The notes beneath the pieces are model-generated. The model was not told the DNA's origin. It saw nothing but the letters and a program-made list of their open reading frames with translations, and ran no database searches. A DNA stretch of 64,000 nucleotides, taken from the NCBI RefSeq assembly GCF_002294985.1, contig NZ_NSGE01000009.1:124001-188000 (forward strand), written 5' to 3'. This document shows positions 1 through 7,411 of this stretch, in pieces; the first letter of the stretch is position 1; every line of letters starts with the position of its first letter. Position numbers and translations under genes: made by a program. This DNA is from Mesorhizobium sp. WSM3862 (GTDB lineage Bacteria; Pseudomonadota; Alphaproteobacteria; Rhizobiales; Rhizobiaceae).

Positions 1-223
1 GCAGCGAGCGGTCGATCTCGGCAATCATGTGCAGGAGGACTGCCGAATCGGCGCCGAAGGACGACACGGCGGCAACCTCGCCGCGGAAGAATTCACGCGC
101 CGAGCGCTCGATGATCTCGATCGGCTTCAGATGGCCGAGCAGCGCGTCGAGCCCCGCCGCTTCCGCGGCGACGCCGGCCTCGACGCCGCCGATCCGGTCA
201 AGCGGCCTTGGTTTCGCCAGCAT
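1..223 (-). CDS. cysH: Phosphoadenylyl-sulfate (PAPS/APS) reductase, N-terminal part, cut by window edge
   Basis: Only about 74 N-terminal codons are in the window. The reading frame starts at an ATG (223) lying inside the end of cysI, so the two genes overlap by 26 bp. The visible protein ends with a SSFGADSAVLLHMIAEID-type segment, the PP-loop (adenine nucleotide hydrolase fold) signature of the PAPS reductase family, preceded by an acidic/Leu-rich helix. CysH reduces activated sulfate to sulfite with thioredoxin, directly upstream of the sulfite reductase step encoded by the neighbouring gene. The C-terminal region that would separate APS from PAPS specificity is outside the window. The identification rests on the PP-loop and the operon order cysG-DUF2849-cysI-cysH. 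Confidence 0.85.
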   Translation of the reverse strand, partial: MLAKPRPLDRIGGVEAGVAAEAAGLDALLGHLKPIEIIERSAREFFRGEVAAVSSFGADSAVLLHMIAEIDRSL

Positions 224-1868
224 AGAGCGCCTCCTTGAACGGCGCGGGACCGACACGGCGGTAGGCGTCGATAAAACGTTCACTGGGATTGAGCCGAAGG
301 CCGAGATAGGTGTCGACGATCTGCTCGATGGCATCGGTGATTTCTTCCGAAGAGAAACCGCGGCCGATGATCTCGCCGACCGACGTGTTCTCGTCGGCCG
401 AGCCGCCAAGCGTGACCTGGTAGAGCTCGGAGCCCTTCTTCTCCACGCCGAGAATGCCGATATGGCCGACATGGTGGTGGCCGCAGGCGTTGATGCAGCC
501 GGAAATCTTCAGCTTCAGCTCACCGATCTCGCGTTGCCGCTCCAGCGAGGCGAAGCGGCGCGAGATTTCCTGCGCGACCGGAATCGAACGCGCCGTGGCA
601 AGCGCGCAATAATCGAGGCCGGGGCAGGAGATGATATCGCTGATCAGGTTGGAATTGGCGGTCGCCAAGTCGATCTCGACCAGGGCGTCATGGACGGCCT
701 TGAGGTCGGCGCGCGCCACATGCGGCAGGATCAGGTTCTGCTCGTGGCTGACGCGCAGCTCGTCGAAGGCGTATTTCTCGGCGATGTCGGCAACCGCCTC
801 CATCTGGCTGTCGGAGGCGTCGCCGGGCACCTCGCCGATGCCCTTGAGCGAGATCGTCACCGCCGCATAGTCGGGATGGCGATGCGTTATCACATTCTGG
901 TCGAGCCACTCCGAAAAACTCTTGGAATCGAGCCGCGCCTGCTTTACCTGCGCGTCGCCTTCCGGCCGGTCGGGCAATGCCGGCGGCGCGAAATAGGCAT
1001 TGATCGCCTGGATGTCGGCGTCCGGCAGCTTCAGCTCCGCGTCCTTCAACTCCTGCCATTCGGCCTCGATCTGGCGGGTGATCTCCTCGACCCCGGTCTC
1101 GTGGACGAGGATCTTGATACGCGCCTTGTACTTGTTATCGCGGCGGCCATAGAGGTTGTAAACGCGCAGGATCGCCGTGCAGTAGGACAACAGCTCGGCT
1201 TCCGGCAGGAAGTCGCGGATCTTCTTGGCGACCATCGGCGTGCGGCCCTGGCCGCCACCGACATAGACGGCAAAGCCCAGCTCGCCGGCCGCGTTCTTCT
1301 TCAGATGCAGCCCGATGTCGTGCGTCTGGATGGCGGCGCGATCACGCTCGGCGCCGGTCACCGCGATCTTGAACTTGCGCGGCAGGTACGAGAACTCCGG
1401 ATGCACCGACGACCACTGGCGCAGGATCTCCGCATAGGGACGCGGATCGGCAACCTCGTCGGCGGCCGCGCCGGCGAAATGGTCCGCGGTGACGTTGCGG
1501 ATGCAGTTACCGCTGGTCTGGATGGCATGCATCTCGACGCTCGCCAGATCAGCAAGGATCGCCGGGATGTCGGACAGCGCCGGCCAGTTGAACTGGATGT
1601 TCTGGCGCGTGGTGAAGTGGCCGTAGCCCTTGTCGTATTTGCGGGCGATGTGGCCGAGCATGCGCAATTGCCTGCTGTTCAGCGTGCCGTAGGGCACGGC
1701 GATACGCAGCATATAGGCGTGCAGCTGCAAATAGACGCCATTCATCAGCCGGAGCGGCCGGAACTGGTCCTCGGTGATCTCGCCGGCAAGCCGGCGCTGC
1801 ACCTGGTCGCTGAACTCGGCGACGCGGGCCTTTACGAAATCGTGGTCGAACTCGTCGTAACGGTACAT
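198..1868 (-). CDS. cysI: Nitrite/sulfite reductase hemoprotein (siroheme, 4Fe-4S)
   Basis: A 556-residue protein, normal for the family, catalysing six-electron reduction of sulfite to sulfide (or nitrite to ammonia). It has two ferredoxin-like half domains and two siroheme/Fe-S domains. The cluster ligands are visible as C415-x5-C421 (CPGLDYC) and C458-x3-C462 (CINAC); basic active-site residues occur in the TSGNCIRN segment near 118-125 and in YGHFTTRQNIQ near 82-92. Sulfite is the likely substrate because the gene lies between siroheme synthase and cysH; no nitrate assimilation gene is nearby. It starts with ATG at 1868, 40 bp after the DUF2849 gene, and its end overlaps cysH. Confidence 0.93.
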   Translation of the reverse strand: MYRYDEFDHDFVKARVAEFSDQVQRRLAGEITEDQFRPLRLMNGVYLQLHAYMLRIAVPYGTLNSRQLRMLGHIARKYDKGYGHFTTRQNIQFNWPALSDIPAILADLASVEMHAIQTSGNCIRNVTADHFAGAAADEVADPRPYAEILRQWSSVHPEFSYLPRKFKIAVTGAERDRAAIQTHDIGLHLKKNAAGELGFAVYVGGGQGRTPMVAKKIRDFLPEAELLSYCTAILRVYNLYGRRDNKYKARIKILVHETGVEEITRQIEAEWQELKDAELKLPDADIQAINAYFAPPALPDRPEGDAQVKQARLDSKSFSEWLDQNVITHRHPDYAAVTISLKGIGEVPGDASDSQMEAVADIAEKYAFDELRVSHEQNLILPHVARADLKAVHDALVEIDLATANSNLISDIISCPGLDYCALATARSIPVAQEISRRFASLERQREIGELKLKISGCINACGHHHVGHIGILGVEKKGSELYQVTLGGSADENTSVGEIIGRGFSSEEITDAIEQIVDTYLGLRLNPSERFIDAYRRVGPAPFKEALYAGETKAA

Positions 1869-1908
1869 GCTTCGTCTTTCAGGGCGCGTCCGCCCGCTTT
1901 GTTGTGTT

Positions 1909-2214
1909 CTATGCCGCCCGTGCCGGAGCCGGGCTCGCCTGCTTGCCGATGTCGGTGCGGATGGTGGGGCCCGCGGCGCGGATCTTCTCGCGCAGCCGCA
2001 CCGGCTCGACCACGCCGTTGATCACGGTCACATCGATCAGGTTGACGTCGACGACTTCGTTGTTGGCAGCGGCCGCGGCGCCGATGGCCTCGAGCCGATC
2101 CTCCGCCGCCTTGTCATGGGCGATGTCGGCACGACTGACGGTCTCCGCCCAGCCGCCATCGGCGTACCAGACGGCGATACCGTCCGAGAGCCTGTTCGCG
2201 GTCAGAACCTTCAT
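1909..2214 (-). CDS. DUF2849 family protein of the sulfite reduction operon
   Basis: A small soluble protein of 101 residues without a signal peptide or membrane segment. Its N-terminus (MKVLTANRLSDGIAVWY) and short beta-rich composition fit the DUF2849 family, found in alphaproteobacteria almost always between siroheme synthase and the sulfite reductase gene. The start ATG overlaps the cysG stop (ATGA-type overlap, 2211-2214), implying translational coupling. Its function is not known. The fixed position suggests it assists sulfite reductase, for example in siroheme insertion or electron delivery, but that is inference from context. Confidence 0.8.
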   Translation of the reverse strand: MKVLTANRLSDGIAVWYADGGWAETVSRADIAHDKAAEDRLEAIGAAAAANNEVVDVNLIDVTVINGVVEPVRLREKIRAAGPTIRTDIGKQASPAPARAA

Positions 2215-3659
2215 TGCTCAACTCCTTCGGCCGCTACGCCGGCCGTATCTTCACGCGTGTGCGCCGCAAGCGGCTCGGATTGTTCGAAATTGGCGCCGGC
2301 GACCGCGTCGCCGATGATGGTCATGACCGGACCGGTAAGATCGGCGCGCGCTTCCAGCGACGGCAGGTCGGCAAGCGTGCCGTGGAAGCGGCGGCGATTG
2401 CCAAGGCTGGCATTCTCCACCACTGCGACGGCAGTATCGGGCGACAGCCCGGCTTCGATCAGCCGACCGGCGACTTCGGCTGCGACCGAGCGGCCCATAT
2501 AGACGGCGACGGTGGCGCCCGAAATGGCAAGCTTTGCCCAATCGGGCAGTGAGTTGCCCTTGAGGTCATGCCCGGTGGTGAACACCATCGAGGACGTCAC
2601 GCCGCGCAGCGTCAGCGGCAATTCGAAATCGGCGGCCGCGGCGAAGGCGGCGGTCACGCCCGGAACCACCTCATAGGCGATGCCGGCCTCGCGAAGTGCT
2701 GCCATTTCCTCGCCCGCCCGCCCGAACACAAGCGGATCGCCTGATTTCAGCCGCACCACGCGCTTGCCGGCGCGGCCAAGCTCGACGAGCAGAGCGTTGA
2801 TTTCTTCCTGGCTCTTGGAATGGCAGCCCTTGCGCTTGCCGACAGGCAAGCGCTCGGCATCCCGGCGCCCCATGGTGACGATCGCTTCCGGCACCAGCGC
2901 GTCGTAGACGATCGCGTCGGCCTCCATCAGCAGGCGGTGGGCGCGCAGCGTCAAAAGATCCTCCGCGCCCGGGCCGGCGCCGACCAGAGCGATGTGACCT
3001 GCGGTCGGCGCGTCCGAAGCCAGAAGTTCGAGCGCAGCACTATGCGCCCTGGCGAACTCTCCGGCTTCAACCGCCTTGGCCGGGAGGCCGGCGAAGAAAT
3101 CGCTCCAGAACCGGCGGCGGCGATTGCCTTTTGGCAGCCGCTCGGCAGCAGTGCGAAACGACGACGCCAAGGCCGCCAGCCGGCCAAGCGACGGCGACAG
3201 CATGCGATCGATGCGCACCCGCAGCAGCTGCGCCAGCACGGGGCCGGCGCCCTCGGTGCCGATGGCGATGGCGACCGGCGCGCGGTTGACCAGCGCCGGT
3301 GTGAAGAAATCGCAGAGCTCAGGCCGGTCGACGGCGTTGACCGGAATGCCCAGCCGGCGGGCGTCTTCGACGACGCGACGGTCGAGCGCCTCGTCGCCGC
3401 TGGCGGCAAACACCATGGCCGCGTCCTCGAGGTGCGCGGCATCGTAGGCGACATCGACGTGGACAGCGCCGGTGGTTGCAATGAAATTCAGAAGCTCGGG
3501 ATCGGCATTGTCCGCAGTGATGCGCAGCGTCGCGTTTGACTGAGCAAGCAGCCTGGCCTTGGCCAGTGCCTCCTCGCCGTTGCCGACGATGGCCACGGCT
3601 TCGCCGTCGACCCGCAGGAAGACGGGGAAGGCGTTGAGCTTGGCATTGGCTGGCGACAT
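2211..3659 (-). CDS. cysG: Siroheme synthase (uroporphyrin-III C-methyltransferase / precorrin-2 dehydrogenase / ferrochelatase)
   Basis: A 482-residue bifunctional protein. The N-terminal half begins with an NAD-binding Rossmann motif (VGNGEEALAKARLL, about 25-38) typical of precorrin-2 dehydrogenase/ferrochelatase. The C-terminal half, from about 225, is an SAM-dependent uroporphyrinogen-III methyltransferase with a VGAGPGAEDLLTL loop and a GDPLVFGRAGEE motif. It makes the siroheme needed by the sulfite reductase two genes downstream. It is the first gene of the minus-strand operon; about 420 bp separate it from the divergent plus-strand gene. The start is an ATG at 3659. Confidence 0.94.
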   Translation of the reverse strand: MSPANAKLNAFPVFLRVDGEAVAIVGNGEEALAKARLLAQSNATLRITADNADPELLNFIATTGAVHVDVAYDAAHLEDAAMVFAASGDEALDRRVVEDARRLGIPVNAVDRPELCDFFTPALVNRAPVAIAIGTEGAGPVLAQLLRVRIDRMLSPSLGRLAALASSFRTAAERLPKGNRRRRFWSDFFAGLPAKAVEAGEFARAHSAALELLASDAPTAGHIALVGAGPGAEDLLTLRAHRLLMEADAIVYDALVPEAIVTMGRRDAERLPVGKRKGCHSKSQEEINALLVELGRAGKRVVRLKSGDPLVFGRAGEEMAALREAGIAYEVVPGVTAAFAAAADFELPLTLRGVTSSMVFTTGHDLKGNSLPDWAKLAISGATVAVYMGRSVAAEVAGRLIEAGLSPDTAVAVVENASLGNRRRFHGTLADLPSLEARADLTGPVMTIIGDAVAGANFEQSEPLAAHTREDTAGVAAEGVEQ

Positions 3660-3894
3660 GGCGATAAACAGTACGAGAACAGTCTGGCAGTTTTATGCGG
3701 GCCTGGGAAAAACCAGAAGGCAAGCACTCGCGCATCCCTTGATGGCAGGCAATCGCTTTTTCGCAGCCGCGAAAGGCAGGAGAAAAAAATTCTACGCCGG
3801 GCCTCGAAGTGGTCGGGCACCTCTGCGAGAGCTATTGATCCGGCATAGTTTTTAGCGCCGTGCAGCCGACACGGCAAAACGGTTTTTTCTAAAT

Positions 3895-3911
3895 TCTACC
3901 AACCTAGTAGA
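3895..3911. promoter_or_regulatory. Inverted repeat upstream of the cysG operon, candidate operator
   Basis: TCTAC at 3895-3899 and GTAGA at 3907-3911 form 5-bp inverted arms around a 7-bp spacer, in an AT-rich patch of otherwise GC-rich DNA. It lies about 235 bp upstream of the cysG ATG and 170 bp upstream of the divergent gene at 4082. The rest of the 3660-4081 gap shows no gene that I can support. Symmetry, AT content and position suggest a regulator or promoter site, but the regulator and the gene it serves are unknown. Confidence 0.3.
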
Positions 3912-4081
3912 TTAAGACGCGGTCTTGCTGGTGGGTGAGGTCGCTGCCGCCTGCAGCACATCCTCCAGTCGTTGGTTCATCCGGAACTATCATGCTCGGC
4001 GGCACGTTTCGCTAACGATCCATCCCGTCGGTCGAGTCGCTCTCGCGGGCTCCATTTGTGCTCAAGGCAAGGAGGAAAATC

Positions 4082-4519
4082 ATGAACATCAAGCTTAAAC
4101 GCGGTCTCTGGGTGGTCGTGGCCGACGGCGAAAAGGCGCTTTTCCTCCGCAATGAAGGCGACAGCAAGTTTCCGAACCTCGAGGTCGTTCAGGAGATGGA
4201 GCAGGAAAATCCCGCCACCAGGGAGCAAGGCACCGATAAACCGGGCCGATATGCCGAAGGACCACGCAGTGCGATCGAAGAGACCGACTGGCATCGCCTC
4301 GGCAAGGAACGTTTCGCAAGCGATATTGCCGACCGGCTCTACAAGCTTGCGCATCGGGGTGAGTTCGACCAGCTCGTGCTGATCGCGCCGCCGCAGGTGC
4401 TCGGCGAGATGCGTCAGAAGCTGCACAAGGAAGTCAGCGAAAAAGTCCAGGCCGAAATCCCCAAGACGCTGACCAATCATACCGTCTTCGACATCGAGAA
4501 TCTGCTCAAAGCGGCCTGA
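4082..4519 (+). CDS. Host attachment family protein (PF10116-like)
   Basis: A soluble protein of 145-146 residues. The ATG at 4082 was chosen because a strong AAGGAGG ribosome site lies just upstream. The pattern (WVVVADGEKALFLRN near the N-terminus, LVLIAPPQVLGEMR in the middle, a C-terminal amphipathic stretch with KTLTNHTVFDIENLL) is that of the 'protein required for attachment to host cells' family, widespread in rhizobia and related to archaeal release-factor/Pelota-like folds. The family name comes from an attachment phenotype in Agrobacterium; the biochemical role is not established. It appears to be a single-gene unit. Confidence 0.75.
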   Translation: MNIKLKRGLWVVVADGEKALFLRNEGDSKFPNLEVVQEMEQENPATREQGTDKPGRYAEGPRSAIEETDWHRLGKERFASDIADRLYKLAHRGEFDQLVLIAPPQVLGEMRQKLHKEVSEKVQAEIPKTLTNHTVFDIENLLKAA

Positions 4520-4729
4520 GCGGCACGCAGGAACGCACAGTGCAGGGATTGATGCCGTGGCCCCTGATGGCGGCTCGCTGATTTTCTCATCCGGCGTCCG
4601 ATCGCGGCGCCGAATTCCGTCTAGCGGTGGTTGCGTCCCCGCCCCTCCCCCGACCATATTGCGAAGGGGCGGCGGCCCCCGGGCGGCGCTTATCGACATC
4701 GTGAATTCTCGAAAGGCGCTCCATAGACA

Positions 4730-6532
4730 ATGCCGCATGACACGCCCCTGATCGCCACCATCGTCGCTGGTTTGGGGCTTGCCTTCGTTTTCGGAGCATT
4801 GGCCAACCGATTCCGCATCCCGCCGCTGGTCGGCTATCTGGTGGCCGGCGTGCTGGTCGGGCCGAACACGCCGGGCTTCGTCGCCGACGCCAGCCTTGCC
4901 AACGAGCTCGCCGAGATCGGCGTCATCCTGCTGATGTTCGGCGTCGGCCTGCATTTCTCGCTGAGGGATCTTTTGTCGGTCCGCGCGATCGCCGTGCCCG
5001 GCGCCGTCGTGCAGATCGGCTTTGCCACGCTGCTCGGCGTCGGCCTTGCCTGGCTGCTTGGCTGGTCGCTCGGCGCCGGCCTTGTCTTCGGCCTCGCGCT
5101 CTCCGTCGCCTCGACCGTCGTCCTGCTGCGCGCCATGCAGGAGCGGCGGCTGATCGAGACCGAGCGCGGCCGCATCGCCGTCGGCTGGCTGATCGTCGAG
5201 GATTTGGCCATGGTGCTGGCGCTGGTGCTTTTGCCGGCGCTCGCCGGCGTGCTTGGCGGCCAGCCGCAAGCCGACGACCATCCGAGCCTGATTTCGCTGC
5301 CCGCCAGCCACGGCATATGGGGCGTGGTCGGCATAACGCTGGCCAAGGTCGTCGCCTTCGTTGTCGTCATGCTGGTCGTAGGCCGCAGGGTCATCCCCTG
5401 GATCCTGCACTATGTCGCCCATACCGGCTCACGCGAGCTGTTCCGGCTCTCGGTGCTTGCCATCGCGCTCGGCGTCGCCTTCGGCGCGGCGAAGCTGTTC
5501 GGCGTCTCGCTGGCGCTGGGCGCCTTCTTCGCCGGCATGGTCATGGGCGAGTCCGAGCTCAGCCACCGGGCGGCGGAAGAATCGCTGCCGCTGCGTGACG
5601 CCTTTTCCGTGCTGTTCTTCGTTTCCGTCGGCATGCTGTTCGATCCATTCAGCCTGGTCAGCAACGGCCTGCCCATCCTGGCCACTTTAGCCATCATCCT
5701 CATCGGCAAATCGCTCGCCGCTTTCGTCATCGTGATCGCCTTCCGCTATCCGGTCGCGACAGCGCTGATGATCTCGGCCAGCCTTGCCCAGATCGGCGAA
5801 TTCTCCTTCATCCTGGCCGAGCTCGGCGTCGGGTTGAAGCTTCTGCCCGAACAGGGCCGCGACCTCATTCTGGCCGGCGCCATCCTGTCGATCCTGCTCA
5901 ACCCGCTGATGTTCCTGATCGTCGACAGGATGAAGCCGTGGCTGGAAAAGCGCGCCGGCAAAACGGCAGAGCCCGAGGAATCAAGGCCGATCGGCCCGGC
6001 GACCGAGCCCGGCCAGGTGGCCTCGGCGGCGGCAGTGTCTGAAAGCGAGAATGGTCTGCCGCCGCGAACGGGACTCACCGACCATTCCATCCTGATCGGC
6101 TATGGACGTGTCGGCAGCCTCGTGGGTGCCGCGCTGAAACAAGCCGCCCTGCCCTTCCTGGTCGTCGAGGATGCCGACAAGACGCTGGCGAAGCTGAGGG
6201 CCGACGGCGTCGAAACGGTGGCCGGCAATGCCGCCCATGCGGACGTCTTCGCGGCCACCAATCCGGAAGGCGCCAAACGGCTGATCCTCGCCATCCCCAA
6301 CGCCTTCGAGGCGGGACAGGTGGTGTTGCGGGCGCGCGCGGCCAATCCCGGCATCAGCGTCATTGCGCGCGCCCATTCCGATGCCGAGGTCGAGCATCTC
6401 AAGGCTCTCGGCGCCGACACCGTGATCATGGGCGAGCGCGAAATAGCACGCGGCATTGTCGAGGCGGTTACCGGCATGTCACCTGCTCGGCTGGACGACG
6501 CCGCTGTCGAGATCAGGCCGCAGCCTGCCTGA
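4730..6532 (+). CDS. ybaL: YbaL/Kef-type monovalent cation:proton antiporter (CPA2) with TrkA-N domain
   Basis: A 600-residue inner-membrane protein. The first ~400 residues hold about 12 hydrophobic segments with the CPA2 pattern, including RIPPLVGYLVAGVLVGPNTPG near the N-terminus and EIGVILLMFGVGLHFS. After a variable linker (about 410-445) comes a cytoplasmic Rossmann TrkA-N domain starting at LIGYGRVGSLVGAAL, which binds NAD(H) and gates transport. The protein is expected to exchange K+ (or Na+) for protons. It starts with ATG at 4730. It is preceded by about 210 bp without a recognisable gene and is convergent with the SDR gene downstream. YbaL/RosB is the closest named subfamily; the transported ion is inferred. 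Confidence 0.88.
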   Translation: MPHDTPLIATIVAGLGLAFVFGALANRFRIPPLVGYLVAGVLVGPNTPGFVADASLANELAEIGVILLMFGVGLHFSLRDLLSVRAIAVPGAVVQIGFATLLGVGLAWLLGWSLGAGLVFGLALSVASTVVLLRAMQERRLIETERGRIAVGWLIVEDLAMVLALVLLPALAGVLGGQPQADDHPSLISLPASHGIWGVVGITLAKVVAFVVVMLVVGRRVIPWILHYVAHTGSRELFRLSVLAIALGVAFGAAKLFGVSLALGAFFAGMVMGESELSHRAAEESLPLRDAFSVLFFVSVGMLFDPFSLVSNGLPILATLAIILIGKSLAAFVIVIAFRYPVATALMISASLAQIGEFSFILAELGVGLKLLPEQGRDLILAGAILSILLNPLMFLIVDRMKPWLEKRAGKTAEPEESRPIGPATEPGQVASAAAVSESENGLPPRTGLTDHSILIGYGRVGSLVGAALKQAALPFLVVEDADKTLAKLRADGVETVAGNAAHADVFAATNPEGAKRLILAIPNAFEAGQVVLRARAANPGISVIARAHSDAEVEHLKALGADTVIMGEREIARGIVEAVTGMSPARLDDAAVEIRPQPA

Positions 6533-6598
6533 CGCTCGTCTGCACAAACCAAGCGGATCAGGAAACGAATAACGGAAGCGGTGCCGCTGAGATGGAAG

Positions 6599-7348
6599 TC
6601 ACACGTGCTGGCCGCCATTGATGTGGATTTCCGAGCCGGTCACGTAGGACGCCTGGCCCGAACACAGGAAAAAGATGATGTCGGCCACTTCCGACGTGGC
6701 GCCCAGCCTTCTCAGCGGGATCGTCTCGACGATCTTGTCGGTGCCGGGCGACAGGATCGCCGTGTCGATCTCGCCCGGCGCGATCGCGTTGACGCGGATG
6801 CCGTGCGGCCCGAAGTCATGCGCCATCTCGCGCGTCAGAGAACCCAGCGCCGCCTTCGACGTCGCATAGGCCGTGCCGGCAAATGGATGCACGCGCGTGC
6901 CGGCGATCGAGGTGACGTTGACGATCGAGCCCTTGGCGGCGGCGAGTTCCTTGAACAGCCCTCTCGCCAGCATGATCGGCGCGAAGAAATTGACCTGGAA
7001 CACGTCGCGCCAGACATGCATCGGCGTCTCGATCGAGTTCATCCGGCCGCCGTCCTTGAGCTTGGGCGAGATGCCGGCATTGTTGACCAGCGCGTGCAAC
7101 TGCCCGCCATGCGCCTCCAGCCGGTGGCGGATTTCCGAGACGGCAATGCCGACATCCTCCTGATCGGCAAGGTCGACCTTGATGTGGTCCTCGGGACCGG
7201 CCGGCCATGGGCAGTCCTCGGCAAAGGCCTGTCGCGAGCAGGTAATTACGCGCCAGCCCTCGCGTGAAAAGCGTTTCACCGTCGCATGGCCGATGCCGCG
7301 GCTGGCGCCGGTGAGCACGATGGTTTTTCTGCTGTCGATTTCGGCCAT
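6599..7348 (-). CDS. Short-chain dehydrogenase/reductase
   Basis: A 249-residue classical SDR. The NAD(P)-binding TGASRGIGHA motif lies at about 14-23, the NNAG motif (LVNNAGIS) near 90, and the catalytic Tyr-x3-Lys as YATSKAAL in the second half, followed by the PG motif (NAIAPGEIDT). The C-terminus (YVTGSEIHINGGQHV) is typical of the family. The substrate cannot be deduced. It lies 63 bp downstream of the penicillin-binding protein gene on the same strand, so co-transcription is possible, though no functional link is evident. Confidence 0.85.
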   Translation of the reverse strand: MAEIDSRKTIVLTGASRGIGHATVKRFSREGWRVITCSRQAFAEDCPWPAGPEDHIKVDLADQEDVGIAVSEIRHRLEAHGGQLHALVNNAGISPKLKDGGRMNSIETPMHVWRDVFQVNFFAPIMLARGLFKELAAAKGSIVNVTSIAGTRVHPFAGTAYATSKAALGSLTREMAHDFGPHGIRVNAIAPGEIDTAILSPGTDKIVETIPLRRLGATSEVADIIFFLCSGQASYVTGSEIHINGGQHV

Positions 7349-7411
7349 GGCTTGATCTCCGGCCGGACATGTAGCCGAAGGCGCCAGCCATTGCGAGAGG
7401 CGAGTTGCCGC

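Noticed and set aside
27..2021. Long plus-strand ORF (664 codons) opposite cysI and DUF2849
   Set aside because: Arg/Asp/Leu-rich antisense frame typical of high-GC DNA; the minus-strand genes have complete family motifs and the plus frame has none.
3977..5422. 481-codon minus-strand ORF across the host-attachment and YbaL genes
   Set aside because: It crosses two genes and an intergenic region; Asp/His/Gln-rich antisense composition with no domain.
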